This document shows positions 1 to 10,466 of a DNA stretch of 64,000 bases, piece by piece (the first letter of the stretch is position 1; every line of letters begins with the position of its first letter). The stretch covers positions 868,001-932,000 of the forward strand of contig MARA01000004.1 in assembly GCA_001792895.1 (NCBI GenBank), in the 5' to 3' direction. A program made the translations under genes and the position numbers. The notes under the pieces were generated by a model. That model ran no database searches, was not told the origin of the DNA, and worked only from the letters and a program-made list of their open reading frames with translations. The stretch comes from Lentinus brumalis. Its lineage: Eukaryota > Basidiomycota > Agaricomycetes > Polyporales > Polyporaceae.

Positions 1-1932
1 GCCGGTTCTCCCACGAGACGCCGAGGAAGTAGACGGTGTTCGCGACGAGGGAGATGGCGATGAACGCGATGGCGATGCTGTACCCGGGGATGTACTTGGG
101 CGCGTCCTTGGCGAGGAAGGAGAACACGGCGATGATGCCGCCGACTGGGGGGCGCAAGAGGGGTTGTTGTCAGGTTGTGGACGGGGGTCATGAGGGGGAG
201 AGGGAAGACGTACTGTTTCCGAACCCGACTTGGAAGGCTGTCCCGACGGCGCGTCTGTGATGTCCGCCCACTGTATTTCGAGCCAGGAGGTCAGCACGCA
301 GCCCACATCGCACACGCGCACGCGCAAGGCGAACAGACTCACAATTCGTGTTGAACCAGCACACGATGATCGGCATCGCCGAGTACGTGCCCATCGCGGC
401 GAGGAAGAGCGCAGCATACTGCAGGTGGCGGTTGTCGTGCACGACGAGGAGGATGATGAAGCCCGTGATCGAGACGGCGGTCGTCGCGAGCACGAACACG
501 TAGCGCATGCGCAGCCAGTCGGAGAACGTCGCGGAGAGCATCGCGAGCGCGAACGCGCACGCCCAGGGCGGGACGGAGAGGAGCTGCGTGCGGATCGCGC
601 CGTAGCCCAGGCTCTGGATGATCGTCGGCGCAAAGTATGCTGTGGTGGGGAGCAAGCGATATGAGGACGGTGTTTTACTGGATGCGCGCTGTGGACTGAC
701 CGTAGCCGTAGGCGGGGACGATGAGCCCGAGGTACATGAAGCCTCCGACGATGATCTTCCCTGTGTCGGGGGTCAACCGTACTGTTCGAGGACAACATCA
801 AGGGACGACTCACAGTCCTTGAAGACCTCCAGGACACTCTTGGGCGTGAGCGGCTCGTGCCGCTTGGAGTGCCCGACGTCTTCGTACAGACGCGCCTTCA
901 CGAAGTCCTTCTCGTCCTGGCTCAGCCACGTCACCTCCTCCGGGAAGTCGGCGATCGCGAAGTACAGGATGAACGAGACCACGCAGGTGAGCGTTCCCTC
1001 TGTCAGAGTCTGTCAGCACAAACGCGCACGGAGCTCGGGGCGGGCAAGGGAAGGGGGGACTAACCGAGGATGAAAATCCACCTCCAGCCGCTGTACCCAC
1101 GCATGCCGTCCATCTTCCCGATGGCGCTGGCGAGGAGGCCGCCGAAGCCGCCGGCGAGGGTGGTCGAGGAGAAGAAGAACGAGTAGCGTTTCTGGGCCTC
1201 GGAGCGTTTGTACCACATCGCGATGAGGTAGAAGCAGGCGGGGAAGACGCCGCTCTCGACGACGCCGAGGAAGAAGCGACATGCGATGAGCCCGCCCAGG
1301 TTCTGCGTGAAGCCTTGGAGCAGGGTGATGAGGCCGAAGAGGAACATGCACAGGGAGACTGCGGGTCCGGCAGGTCAGGCATTGGTGTGGAAGTGCGAGG
1401 GAAGTGCAGACGTACGCCAGACATGGGGCTTGAAGTGCTTGAGGAGGGCGTTGGAGGGTATCTCGAAGAGGACGTATGGCGCAAAGCTGGTTGCGGGTGA
1501 GGATGGGGTGCGGGGGAGCCTAGAGGAATGACTCACAAAACGACCAGTGCCGTATTGAACTCGTTTCCTCCGAGCTTGAGGTCCCTCTTGAGACCAAAGA
1601 CAGCCGCATTCGAGATGTTTACACTGCAGATGAATGAGGAAGATATGAGATATCTTCGGGGGATTGATACTGACCGGTCAAGGAATGCGAGGAGGTAGAG
1701 GATGCAAAGGACGGGGACGACGCGCATGTCGATCTTGCGGACGACCTTTGCCTCGTTGACATTGGGGAAACGTTGCTTGTAGTCGCCGCCCTCTGCCTTG
1801 ACGTAGGGCGCAAGGTTATACTCCTTCTCGACGTCCGGGGAGACGACGCGCTCCTGGAGGGAGGCCGTGGCTGGGTGGATGAGTGAGTTCGAGTCATCTG
1901 TGGGACAGTGTGGGGTACGCACTGTCGCTCAT
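1..1932 (-). CDS. MFS transporter, anion:cation symporter (allantoate/nicotinate permease-like), 3' truncated by window
   Basis: Plasma-membrane major facilitator protein of the Dal5/Tna1 type, which imports organic anions such as allantoate, nicotinate or related vitamins. Visible signs are the N-terminal KIDMRVVPVLCILYLLAFLDR segment, the first transmembrane helix, then APYVLFEIPSN, the RFFLGVVESGVFPACFYLI helix and, after the central loop, helices beginning LPTTAYFAPTIIQSLG. The exons are separated by 50-60 nt introns. The best start I can build is ATG at 1930-1932 with a 10-nt first coding exon (1923-1932) and a 52-nt GTGCGT...CAG intron (1871-1922). This gives a protein starting MSDTTASLQERVV. 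A second intron is 1624-1674. The last helices and the stop lie beyond base 1. Substrate is not decidable from sequence alone. Confidence 0.88.
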
Positions 1933-2839
1933 GCTGTGTGCAGCGTTGTCCGTGTGTCCGTCTGGGGAGGCGGGGCGAAGACGGGGCAAGAGCACAAGCA
2001 GCGGGGATCGCGCGGGGCGCTGTGAACGCGTACTTAAGCAGTGGGCGTTGGAGGGCTGTCACCTGAGGCAGCCTGAGGCAAGTCATCTTGGATCACCCCA
2101 GTTTGACGCTGTAATTTGCATGCTTCCTCGTCTAGCCTTATATGGGCATCTGCCTTCCTATTCCGTTCACTCGCCGCAGCCAATCAGTGATCAGCAGCGT
2201 CCCTGCACCTAGTGCAAGATGGCTCTGCAGCATCGACGTGTGTAGACAAGGGCTTTGCGAACGCTCACCTGCTCATACTGACACCTTCGTCCCACTCTGC
2301 CGCTGCGTCCTCCGAGGTCGCGTGGCGCGAGACGACCCGGGTGCCTGTCCCGCCTCCGAGCTCGCTTTTTTCTCGATCATGGGAAGCTCAGCTGCTTCTC
2401 ACTAGCTCATCTCGATCGCTCGGCATCCCCCTGGCCAGCGACATCTGACCACACAAAACTCACCGCCCTCGACCAGCCATAGCCTGCCATGATCGGGTTT
2501 AAAGATGTTTACTCGAGTCGAATACACGGCGGCGTACTCGGTCTCCCGCGCCGGCTGTCGCGCGTCTCGCGCGCGACCTTGCCTCTTCCGTGAGCTGACT
2601 ACAGCTCCTCCGCACGGCCTCCTCACCTGGCTCTTGAGCGGCCGGAGCAGAAGAGAGGGGTTGCACCTCTTTCTTCTCGCCCTCACTCTGTGCTCGCCAG
2701 GTGAGCGTCCATGTCCAAGCCGTGCGCGCACCTTCTTTCTTCTCGCTGATATCGCTTTGTACTCGCCAGCGCTGTACTGTTTTTAGCTATCGACACTCGA
2801 ATCAAACTCTAATTGCTTCTCCCATCTATCGAATCACGA
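1933..2839. other. Intergenic: transporter upstream region and 5' leader of the YR retroelement
   Basis: No credible gene. The left part is presumably the promoter of the divergent transporter. The right part should hold the untranslated leader or terminal repeat of the retroelement that starts coding at 2840. I could not fix its left end, because I see no long repeat shared with the 3' side (10467-11007). Confidence 0.5.
2663..2769. repeat. Imperfect two-copy direct repeat in the retroelement leader
   Basis: Copies at about 2663-2700 and 2728-2769 share a pyrimidine-rich core (CACCT..TTCTTCTCGC) and the ending CTCGCCAG, with a period of about 66 nt. They lie just upstream of the gag start and may belong to the retroelement's terminal region. 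Confidence 0.45.
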
Positions 2840-3121
2840 ATGGATCCAGATGACGCCTCACAGTCTACCACCACGCAGACCGGAGCCAAACCCGCGTCCT
2901 CTGCTAGAACGACTCAGTTCACCAGTCCCCAACAACTGGAAGCAGCTCGAGAGTGCGAACGACAAGTCGACTTGTACGGAAAGGGGTCGACAACGCGCAG
3001 CAAAGCCGCTCTTGCCATCACCTCCAACCTCTACCGCCCGGAACTCAGCCTATCCGAGCACGATATTGCAGACGCACTCGAATCCTACTTCTCAATGCTT
3101 GACGAGATCGACGAGCGGAAT

Positions 3122-3138
3122 AGAGAGTTTTAGCAACC
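3122..3138 (+). repeat. Left terminal inverted repeat of the Harbinger element
   Basis: AGAGAGTTTTAGCAACC, immediately preceded by the AAT target duplication. It is identical in inverted orientation to 6581-6597. Confidence 0.93.
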
Positions 3139-3416
3139 CCCTGTGGGGCGGTTTTCAGCAAATGATGGGAGCTCCACGGGCGTGACAAACGCCGAAGGGT
3201 GGGGGCTCGGCGCTCAAGGGTGTGACAAGGGCGACGCGCGAGTCATGTGACAATTGTTGACGCGACGCGACGCGTCGATCCCTACGTTCGCGCACCTATA
3301 TAAGCTGCTACCTTGTGTAGTCAGTACTTAGTAAGTTTCGAGGGATGTCAATTGCCGCCAAATAAGTGTGAGATAAATGGTCAAATGTAAGCTATCTCTG
3401 CATAGGAATAAATCAT

Positions 3417-4666
3417 CTACTCGTGAAAGTACTGCTCTAGAGAAGGCGGTTGGAGGTCAAAAGTACTCGAGGTTTGGTTACCGTACAAGCATGTGTGTGC
3501 GTTGGTAAGTAGTGTAGCCACACGGTAGTAAGTACCAACAGGGGACAGAAGAATGCGCTGTTTGTACGGTGCATTCACGAAAGGCCATAGGGTAACAATG
3601 ATTCCAAATGCATGCTCAACCTCGATGCGAATACGAGACATGATAGCGTTAAACCTCTCCTCCATCTCTGTACGCTGCTGCGATGGTGTGGAGTACGGGC
3701 TAATGAGAACGTCGTGCCAACCGTACGCGGCATCTCCAAAAATCTTGAGGTACACCACCTCTCCGTCCTCCTCCACCACCCACATGTGCTCTCGGCACCG
3801 CTCAAGGAGCCTGCTCTCTCGGAGCAGGTAGTTGTCGTTCTGCCGGGCAGAGACCGGGCCGAAGAGGTGGGCGATGAGGCCGTTTGGCACAACCAGTGCC
3901 TGGAACTTCATCCCGTGACACTTCTTATGCCCGGTGTACATAAGGCGTTGCCAGGCTCCTGGTCGACAGGTTGCCCGGATTGTGCAGTCCAGAAGTGCAT
4001 AGATGCAGTCCAATGGACAGCCTGCGGCATGGAGAGCCTCGGCGTAGCGGAGGACGTTCTCGATGCTGAGGACCCCGTCCGTGTCGAAATCGAGTAGATG
4101 GCACCATCGCTTATCAATAGCGATTGAAAGCTCATTGATAAGGACAGAGACAGAGGAGGCGGAGCGGTTGAAGAGGTTTTGAAGGAGATAGAGGTCGGCA
4201 GCACTTCGGTACCGGTACAGGAGAAGACACAGTGCTTCGATAGCGGGGAACTTGGCACGCTGCGAGGTGATGAATGGATCGGGAATGCGGAGGGCGTTTT
4301 TGATCCTGACCAACTCTGGATATGTGAACCTGAAGTGTGTAGAAGATGTATGAATGGCCCGTGCCTGGCTGCGTGTGAGAAGACGACATACCTAAACCAC
4401 CAGCGACACTCCTCATCGCGCAAACTCTGAAGCCACTCTTCCGTGATGCGGGAGCCTCGGATGCTTGGCCGTGGTTTCTTGCGGATACTTGACGACACAG
4501 AAATGATTGCATCGAGGGTATGAAGGGATAGTGACGTGAGGCGACGTGTCAAGTTGTGAAGACGCTGTCGGTGTTGCGTGACATGCAAGAGGAATATGAG
4601 AGCAGTAATGACAGTGGTTTGCAAAGTGAATAGCATATGTCGAAGAGGAAGGATAGTAGACGGCAT
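3417..4666 (-). CDS. PIF/Harbinger transposase (DDE superfamily endonuclease)
   Basis: Nuclease that cuts and joins the element ends. It is a two-exon gene: ATG at 4664-4666 (MPSTILPLRHMLF), exon 1 to 4392, a 62-nt GTATGT...CAG intron (4330-4391), then exon 2 to TAG 3417-3419. Exon 1 ends in ECRWWFR and joins FTYPELVRIKNALRIP. The DDE_4/HARBI1-type core is visible: first Asp in ALLDCTIR, then GHKKCHGMKFQALVVPNGL, second Asp in FGDAAYGW, and the Glu in RIRIEVEHAFG. Length (about 395 aa) is usual for the family. The partner gene lies 180 bp upstream on the same strand. Confidence 0.93.
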
Positions 4667-4845
4667 GATGGATCACATAAGTAGGTGTTCAGGTTGACAT
4701 AAAGCTGAGGCAACACATGTCTACGTTACGGAGACTTTCCATATTTGGGATCATACGACGTCCACGAAAATCACTGCATTTGCAAACAAATCGTATACAA
4801 TTCAAGGAGCGGATAGGGAGCGACATGGTAGAATAAGAGATACAA

Positions 4846-6442
4846 TCAGAGCGAGTCTGCGCTAGATGACGCCCTTGCATTCCCATCCTGAGGAGCGAGC
4901 GCACTGGTGAACGCCTGCGTCATGGCACCGAGGTGTCCAATGAGTGTCTCCGTAAGCCCAAATAACTTTGCATCCGACGCGCGTTGCTGGGCCATGTTCT
5001 CGTCATGCTGACGCTGCTGCTGAGCTTGCAGGCTCTCAAGCTGATCATGAGTGCCGCTAGTCTTGAGCTTCTTAGCAGGCCGTCTGTGCCGCTTCGTTGT
5101 CGGGGAATCCATATTGAGGCGCTTCTTACCGAGCCGCGGAGTCCGCGCAGCTTTCTTCAATCGCCCGGAGTGGCTGGAATGGCATGGAGTTGAGGGGCGG
5201 GTTTGGATGGGAGTGCGAGGGGGGGATGGAGCCTTGCGTGTATCAGAAGATGGGGAATGGGAAGCACCGCGAGGGTGGGAGGGGGCAGGTGCAACAGATC
5301 GTGAACGAGAGCGAGAGCAATGACGAGGCATACCACTGGTTTCCTCATCACTGCTGTCGTGGTCGCCAGGGTTGACGAGTCGTTGGATAGATGAGCCGTG
5401 GCCAAGTGTCAGCATCCCGTGTGCAATGAGACGATTCGTCTGCTTCTGCACGAGTTCCTTCTCCTATGCCGGTGTCATCAAATCAATATCAAAAGAAGAA
5501 CGTGCAACGTACTTGACGACGGGACCGGAGCTCATCGGCGTTCATCTCCTTGGCATCCTCCTCGTCAGCGAGGATCTGCTCGAGGATCGACCGCATCCTT
5601 GGACCCCATGAGTCTTGAAGGGTTTGTGCCACCATCTTGACGTCGGAAGAGTTGGCGTGCGGGGACTTCTCTCCCAGCTTCCAGTGCTTGAGCACGCGGA
5701 AGCGAGACTCGCACGCCGAGCCAGTGCGGGAGCCACCCAGGTCGATGGCGACGAGGTTCCAGGCATCAGCCCGGTTCTCCTCACCATGCAGCGGCTTGAG
5801 GTGCGGCATGCGTTGCTGGATGCAGCACGCCAGGTCGTACAGTTCCTGGGCGTCCCACTTACCAGTACGGCCATCCCGTCCCGACCACTTCGACTTCCCC
5901 ACCAATGGCGGCTGCGGTGACGCTGCGGGAGCGGTCGGGGTACTGGACGGAATGAGAACATCATGGGGAAAGCGAGGAGAGCCGTGATGCGAGGCGAGAA
6001 GGGTGCCGGACGGATGAAGGGTGGCCGGTAGTCTCGGGGAAGGAGAGGCCGACTGAAAAGATGCTGAGGGACGGGGAGAAACAATATAAGGTGAGCGGCG
6101 TACCTTTCCGTTCTCGACCGGCCCTCTGAGTAACCCCTCCAAGTCGCCTTCTCCGAGTGCGGGCTCTCTCGGGTTGCTGAGTACTTGATCATGATGCTGG
6201 ATGGAAATGCCCATTTCTGAGGCATCGGAGTCCTGTCGGGCATTAGTAATGGACACATGGCAGCTGTTACGACGGCATACCGTGGCGTACTGTGCCTCCT
6301 CCTCAGCTACCCACTCATCCAGATCTTGTAGTAGGCAACTAGAGCGCGCTGCAGGCTGGAAGCGGTGATGCTCATCCTCAGATAGAGTGACTGATGCATT
6401 AGGAGGGCGAGTATGGGGGTGAAAGTGTTGCTGCAAAGACAT
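4846..6442 (-). CDS. Myb/SANT-like accessory protein of the Harbinger element
   Basis: Second Harbinger protein. In studied members it binds DNA and helps bring the transposase to the ends. Start ATG at 6440-6442 (MSLQQHFHPHTRPP). Introns lie near 6230-6283 (ATG|GACTCC join giving ATDSDASEM) and near 5466-5513 (joining RSRRQ to EKELVQKQTNRL). Stop TGA 4846-4848. The middle holds a Trp-rich SANT-like domain (KWSGRDGRTGKWDAQELYDL, then CESRFRVLKHWKLG). The N-terminus is low-complexity. The C-terminus has a basic nuclear-localisation-like stretch (KKRLNMDSPTTKRHRRPAKK) followed by a Gln-rich coiled coil. The domain assignment is by pattern, not by search. Confidence 0.82.
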
Positions 6443-6580
6443 AGTACTTAGATGCTGGTGGTTGACGATAAGGTTCGGGGCAAGGGAGCGCGAGCTGCCA
6501 GCGCGCGCGCCAGTCACTGTCACAGATGCCTGTCACATCAGCTCGCCGCTCCAAAGCTCCATGATCCCCCGGGCCAGAGA

Positions 6581-6597
6581 GGTTGCTAAAACTCTCT
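6581..6597 (-). repeat. Right terminal inverted repeat of the Harbinger element
   Basis: GGTTGCTAAAACTCTCT on the plus strand, the exact inverse of 3122-3138. It is followed by the second AAT copy at 6598-6600. Confidence 0.93.
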
Positions 6598-7644
6598 AAT
6601 GATGAGGTCAGGTCTGGACGACGAGAGAAGGCGAAGCAGCGTGAGGTCATGGGTGGAGCAGGAAATGGACGGGGTGAGTCAGACAGGCAGAACTCTCCCG
6701 CTCATCGCGCATCTTCAATCGCCACCGTGCGTCACGAACGACGAGCCCGTTCGATCAGCTCTACCACACAGACCACCGGATCATCCGAATCCGAGTCCGA
6801 GTCGTCTGACGCTGCTCCAGCGTCTAAGCGCGCCAAGCCTGACGTCTCCCGATATGCATGAGCCGACGCTCACCACGCCCTCGAGCACGGATTACGACCC
6901 GAACTTCGCAAGACGCTCCGCTATCTACGCGCGTACGCAGTCGACATTAGGACTGCGAAACACGACTTGCTCAACTCCGTCGCGGCGCCCGAGTTCCCCG
7001 ACGGAGAATGGAACAACGTCTTGCATGGACGCGCAGTCGACCTCGACCATGTGTTCAGCGGACAGTACTCGCTCGGTCGAGACGAGAAGCGAGTCGAGAA
7101 GATCGGCACCGTCGAAATCTCACACAAGGCTCTCATACCTTCCAAGGCTGTCCTCAACTCGGGCGACTGGGTCATCGCTTTCCAGCGAACCACAGAAGCT
7201 ACATCATATGCATTCCCTCACAGACGACCCGAGCTTGAAGCGTACGGTCGACATATCCTCAGCCTCTTCGGCGCCCTTGCTCCCTCGCTTCAACAGCGCG
7301 TCATCGAATATGACCGAGCAGTTCGACGCCGTACGGCAGCAAAGCGGAACCTCCTCCTCACCGATATCGACCACTTCGCAGACCTTAAAACGCAGTACAT
7401 CGATTCTGGAGGTGCCAATGTCAGCGGAGAAGAGACGAAGAACGGCAAGTCCAGCGGGAACAGTAATCGCACTTCGCGCCGCCAAGAAGAGCCGTGCCGA
7501 CGCTGGAACAACGGTGTCTGTCCCTCCCAGGCCAGTAAGTGCAGATATCGTCATGTCTGTCTCTCCTGCGGAGGTAACCACACCGTCGCCCAATGCCTTA
7601 AGGCTGCGGCTCGACAGGCCTGAACAAGTAGCATCCCGCGTTTC

Positions 7645-9462
7645 TTGCGAAACTTCCTCTGGTCTACACATCCCTTCTCCCGTCCCATGTTCTCCTCCGT
7701 CTCGCTCTCTCATGCTCCGCTACCCGATGTTCCTCTTTCTGTTCGTACTGATCCTATCATCAACAAAACCCTGTCTGAACATCCCGATCTGTTCTCTATT
7801 GTAACACCGATACACGTCGACCGTTTCGAAGCCCTATTGTTTGACCATCCAAACCAACCATTCGTGCAGTCCGTCACCCGAGGTTTGCGCGAAGGTTTCT
7901 GGCCGTTTGCCGATGAAAGGCCGTCTGAGTACCCGGACACCTGGAATGAAGTTCGTCCCCTTCTTGCCGATGAACACGCTCGTCAGTTCCTCCGCGAACA
8001 ACGTGACGAAGAGATCCGACTCGGTCGGTACTCTCAGTCCTTCGGGCGCGATCTTCTCCCCGGCATGTATTGCATGCCCGTACATGTCGTTCCGAAACCG
8101 CACTCTAACAAGTTTCGTCTCATCAATAACCAGAGCGCAGGACATTTCTCCCTTAACTCCTTGATCCGACCAGAAGCCATCAAAGGTGCCGTGCTTGACG
8201 GTATACCTGCTCTCGGTCATGCCCTGCGTACTATGCGTTCCCTTCACCCCGACTCTCCGTTTCTGCTGTGGAAGTCAGACGTTTCGCAGGCTTACCGTCG
8301 CATGCCTGTCTCTCCGTACTATCAGATGGGACAAGCTGTCACGATTGATGGCGAATATTACATCGACCGTTGCATCGTCTTCGGAGGTCGGGCTTCGCTC
8401 CGCATCTGGGCCGCGTTCAACTCCCTCGTCCATTGGATTGCGGTGGAGAAGTGTGGTATCTCCCCACTGCTCAACTACGTCGATGATGATTTCGGTGTAT
8501 CCTTACTCACCGATGTCGAATGGTATGCACCTGACAATCGTCTTCTACCGCGCGACCAAGCTCGTTTGCTGTCTCTTTGGGACGAGCTCGGCGTGCCTCA
8601 TGACGAACCCAAGCAGATCTTCGGTCCGTCCCTCCCTATTATTGGTTTCGAAGTCAACACTATCACGATGTCGGCGAGCCTCCCGGACGAAGGAATACAC
8701 GCCCTTGTCGACACCGTCACCTCTTTCTGCGCCAGTCGACGTCGGTCCCTGCGCGATTTCCAGTCGCTTGCGGGCTACCTCAACTGGGCCCTCAATGTCT
8801 TCCCCTTCCTTCGTCCCGGTCTCTCCTCATTGTATGCCAAGATCGCTAACAAGGACAAACCCTACGCAGCGATCTACATCAATCAACCAATTCGTTCTGA
8901 GCTCTCCTGGCTTGTTGGTCATCTCCGCACTGCTACTGGTATCCATTTCCTCACCGCTGAAACATGGACTCCTGCCGATCTTGACGAGCACGACCCACAG
9001 CATGAGTTCGCCATGGTCGATGCCTCTGCACTCGGCATGGGAGTTTATTTCCCTTGGCGGCACATCGGTTATTTCTGTGATCTTCCCGCCAACCCTCCCT
9101 CCGATGCGATCTTCTTCTACGAGGCCTTATCGGTCTGCACCGCCCTCCATCGTGTCCCAGCTTGGCGTGAAGCGGGCCGAGCAATCTTCCGTCTTGCGGT
9201 GCTCTCCGATAACAGCAATGCAGTCAGCATCTTCAACTCGCTCAAGGCTGAACCTGCCTATAATTCTATCCTTATCTCTGCGGTCGATGTCATCCTCAAC
9301 ACTGGTGTCGACTTGCGAGTCGATCACGTTCCGGGCGAGCTCAATGTCATAGCTGATGCCCTTTCGCGTCGACGCTTTGATCTTGCCCGTTCTCTCGACC
9401 CCTCCCTTACTCTCCTCTCTTTAATACCCCCTCAGGATGCGTTGGGGGCTGTCTCATCATGA
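7645..9462 (+). CDS. Reverse transcriptase-RNase H of the YR retroelement
   Basis: Copies the element RNA into DNA. The RT palm is seen in LLWKSDVSQAYRRMPVSPYY (motif A Asp) and LLNYVDDDFGV (motif C YVDD). The RNase H region follows: FAMVDASALGMGVYFPW (first Asp), FFYEALSV (Glu), LSDNSNAVSIF (second Asp) and the terminal VDHVPGELNVIADALSRR. The frame is open for 605 codons but begins only 21 nt after the gag stop, and the true start is uncertain. A Met a little inside (near 7690) or reinitiation or frameshifting after gag are all possible. The 3' end overlaps the recombinase start by ATGA at 9459-9462. Confidence 0.92.
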   Translation: MRNFLWSTHPFSRPMFSSVSLSHAPLPDVPLSVRTDPIINKTLSEHPDLFSIVTPIHVDRFEALLFDHPNQPFVQSVTRGLREGFWPFADERPSEYPDTWNEVRPLLADEHARQFLREQRDEEIRLGRYSQSFGRDLLPGMYCMPVHVVPKPHSNKFRLINNQSAGHFSLNSLIRPEAIKGAVLDGIPALGHALRTMRSLHPDSPFLLWKSDVSQAYRRMPVSPYYQMGQAVTIDGEYYIDRCIVFGGRASLRIWAAFNSLVHWIAVEKCGISPLLNYVDDDFGVSLLTDVEWYAPDNRLLPRDQARLLSLWDELGVPHDEPKQIFGPSLPIIGFEVNTITMSASLPDEGIHALVDTVTSFCASRRRSLRDFQSLAGYLNWALNVFPFLRPGLSSLYAKIANKDKPYAAIYINQPIRSELSWLVGHLRTATGIHFLTAETWTPADLDEHDPQHEFAMVDASALGMGVYFPWRHIGYFCDLPANPPSDAIFFYEALSVCTALHRVPAWREAGRAIFRLAVLSDNSNAVSIFNSLKAEPAYNSILISAVDVILNTGVDLRVDHVPGELNVIADALSRRRFDLARSLDPSLTLLSLIPPQDALGAVSS

Positions 9463-10466
9463 CTTCCCTCCCTACTCGACCTCGGCCGCGTCAGGAACGA
9501 CTGCCTTGGTCACTCGAGCGTTTGCTCCACGAGCGCGCTCTCGCCCTCGAGAATGCGCTCGACAAGTCAACACATTCCTCTTATTCATCTGCCCTCCGAT
9601 CCTATCTCTCTTTCTGCGACCGGCAGCATTTTCCTGTCGAACCAACCGAGCAGACACTCAGTCTCTACGTTATCTACGAATGTCATCATATTGAACCCCG
9701 ATCAGTGGACTCCTACCTCTCCGGTGTATGCAGCGAACTCGAACCGTTTTACCCTAATGTCCGCAAGATCCGCTCATCTACGCTCGTATCGCGCACCCTC
9801 CGCGGAGGCAAGCGCCTCTTCAGCCAACCTGTCAAGCGCAAGCGTGCGCTCCTCTCCGATGATGTTGATCAGGCGTTTTCACATCTCCATAACTCCTCTT
9901 CATATGACGACATCCTTTTCCTTACCCAGCTCCTCACTGGGTTCAGCGCCCTCATGCGCCTTGGTGAACTCGTCTGGCCCGATCGTCATGACCTACGATC
10001 TTTCAACAAGGTCTCCCGTCGCACCACTGTTCTCCTCACGGCACACTCCTTCGAGTTCACACTGCGTACCCATAAATCCGACAAACAGTTCAGCGGCGAC
10101 TCCGTCCTCGTGCACGATGATTCCCTCGCCGGTCCACGGGCAGTCCACCTATTCAAGGCATACCTCTCTTCCCGCGACCGTGCTTTCCCCTGCCGCGCAG
10201 AACTGTGGCTGCGTCAGAATGGGACAATCCCTACCCGATCATGGTTCGTGCGCCGCCTTCGTGCCACCTTCCATGATGACAGCTCCGTCAGCGGACACTC
10301 CATGCGTGCCGGCGGAGCTACTGCGCTCGCCCTCGCTGGTGTTCCAGGCTCGCTCATCCAGGCCACCGGCCGCTGGTCGTCAAGCTCATGGGAGCTTTAC
10401 GTCCGCAAACACCCCGTCCTCATGCAAGCACTCACGCTCGCAGAGCAGCGTCATTCTTCCACTTAG
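9459..10466 (+). CDS. Tyrosine recombinase of the YR retroelement
   Basis: Integrase of the retroelement, belonging to the phage-integrase/crypton-like fold. It begins MTSLPTRPRPRQERLP, overlapping the RT-RH stop. The N-terminal SAM-like core-binding half (HSSYSSALRSYLSFCDRQHF) precedes the catalytic half. Catalytic residues are visible: Arg in LMRLGELVWPD, the His-x-x-Arg in SGHSMRAGGATAL, a further position in ATGRWSSSSW, and the nucleophile Tyr in WELYVRKHP. The frame is intact (335 aa), which is normal length for DIRS/Ngaro recombinases. Confidence 0.93.
   Translation: MTSLPTRPRPRQERLPWSLERLLHERALALENALDKSTHSSYSSALRSYLSFCDRQHFPVEPTEQTLSLYVIYECHHIEPRSVDSYLSGVCSELEPFYPNVRKIRSSTLVSRTLRGGKRLFSQPVKRKRALLSDDVDQAFSHLHNSSSYDDILFLTQLLTGFSALMRLGELVWPDRHDLRSFNKVSRRTTVLLTAHSFEFTLRTHKSDKQFSGDSVLVHDDSLAGPRAVHLFKAYLSSRDRAFPCRAELWLRQNGTIPTRSWFVRRLRATFHDDSSVSGHSMRAGGATALALAGVPGSLIQATGRWSSSSWELYVRKHPVLMQALTLAEQRHSST

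Larger units (their letters stand above)
3122..6597 (-). mobile_element. Complete PIF/Harbinger DNA transposon inserted in the retroelement gag
   Basis: A 3476-bp element with 17-bp perfect terminal inverted repeats (AGAGAGTTTTAGCAACC at 3122-3138, inverted at 6581-6597) and a 3-bp AAT target duplication (3119-3121 and 6598-6600). It carries the two genes that define the superfamily, a DDE transposase and a Myb/SANT-like partner, both on the minus strand. Both frames are open after splicing of short introns, so the element looks recent and may be autonomous. A 3-bp duplication is usual for PIF/Harbinger, though TWA targets are commoner than AAT. Confidence 0.93.
2840..7623 (+). pseudogene. 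gag-like protein of the YR retroelement, split by a transposon and carrying an in-frame TGA
   Basis: The 5' part runs from ATG 2840 to the AAT codon at 3119-3121 and ends ...SMLDEIDERN. The 3' part resumes in the same frame at AAT 6598-6600 (NDEVRSGRREKAKQ). A charged, Ser-rich stretch follows, then an in-frame TGA at 6859-6861. The frame continues through FPDGEWNNVLHGRAVDLDHV and FSGQYS to a cysteine/histidine cluster near the C-terminus (CRRWNNGVCPSQASKCRYRH and CLSCGGNHTVAQC), a nucleic-acid-binding knuckle of the kind found at the end of such proteins. The stop is TGA 7621-7623. The TGA replaces a position that I believe is a Trp in relatives. Both lesions argue that this copy no longer makes a normal Gag. 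Confidence 0.8.
2840..10466 (+). mobile_element. DIRS/Ngaro-type tyrosine-recombinase retrotransposon (coding extent), interrupted by a Harbinger element
   Basis: Three plus-strand genes in the order gag-like, reverse transcriptase-RNase H, tyrosine recombinase define a YR retrotransposon. This group integrates by a recombinase instead of a DDE integrase and makes no target duplication. The RT-RH and recombinase frames are open and overlap by four bases (9459-9462), while gag is broken twice. The span given is only the coding part. Split direct repeats or inverted termini could not be identified, so DIRS versus Ngaro is unresolved. Removing 3122-6597 plus one AAT copy rejoins the gag frame exactly. 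Confidence 0.88.
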
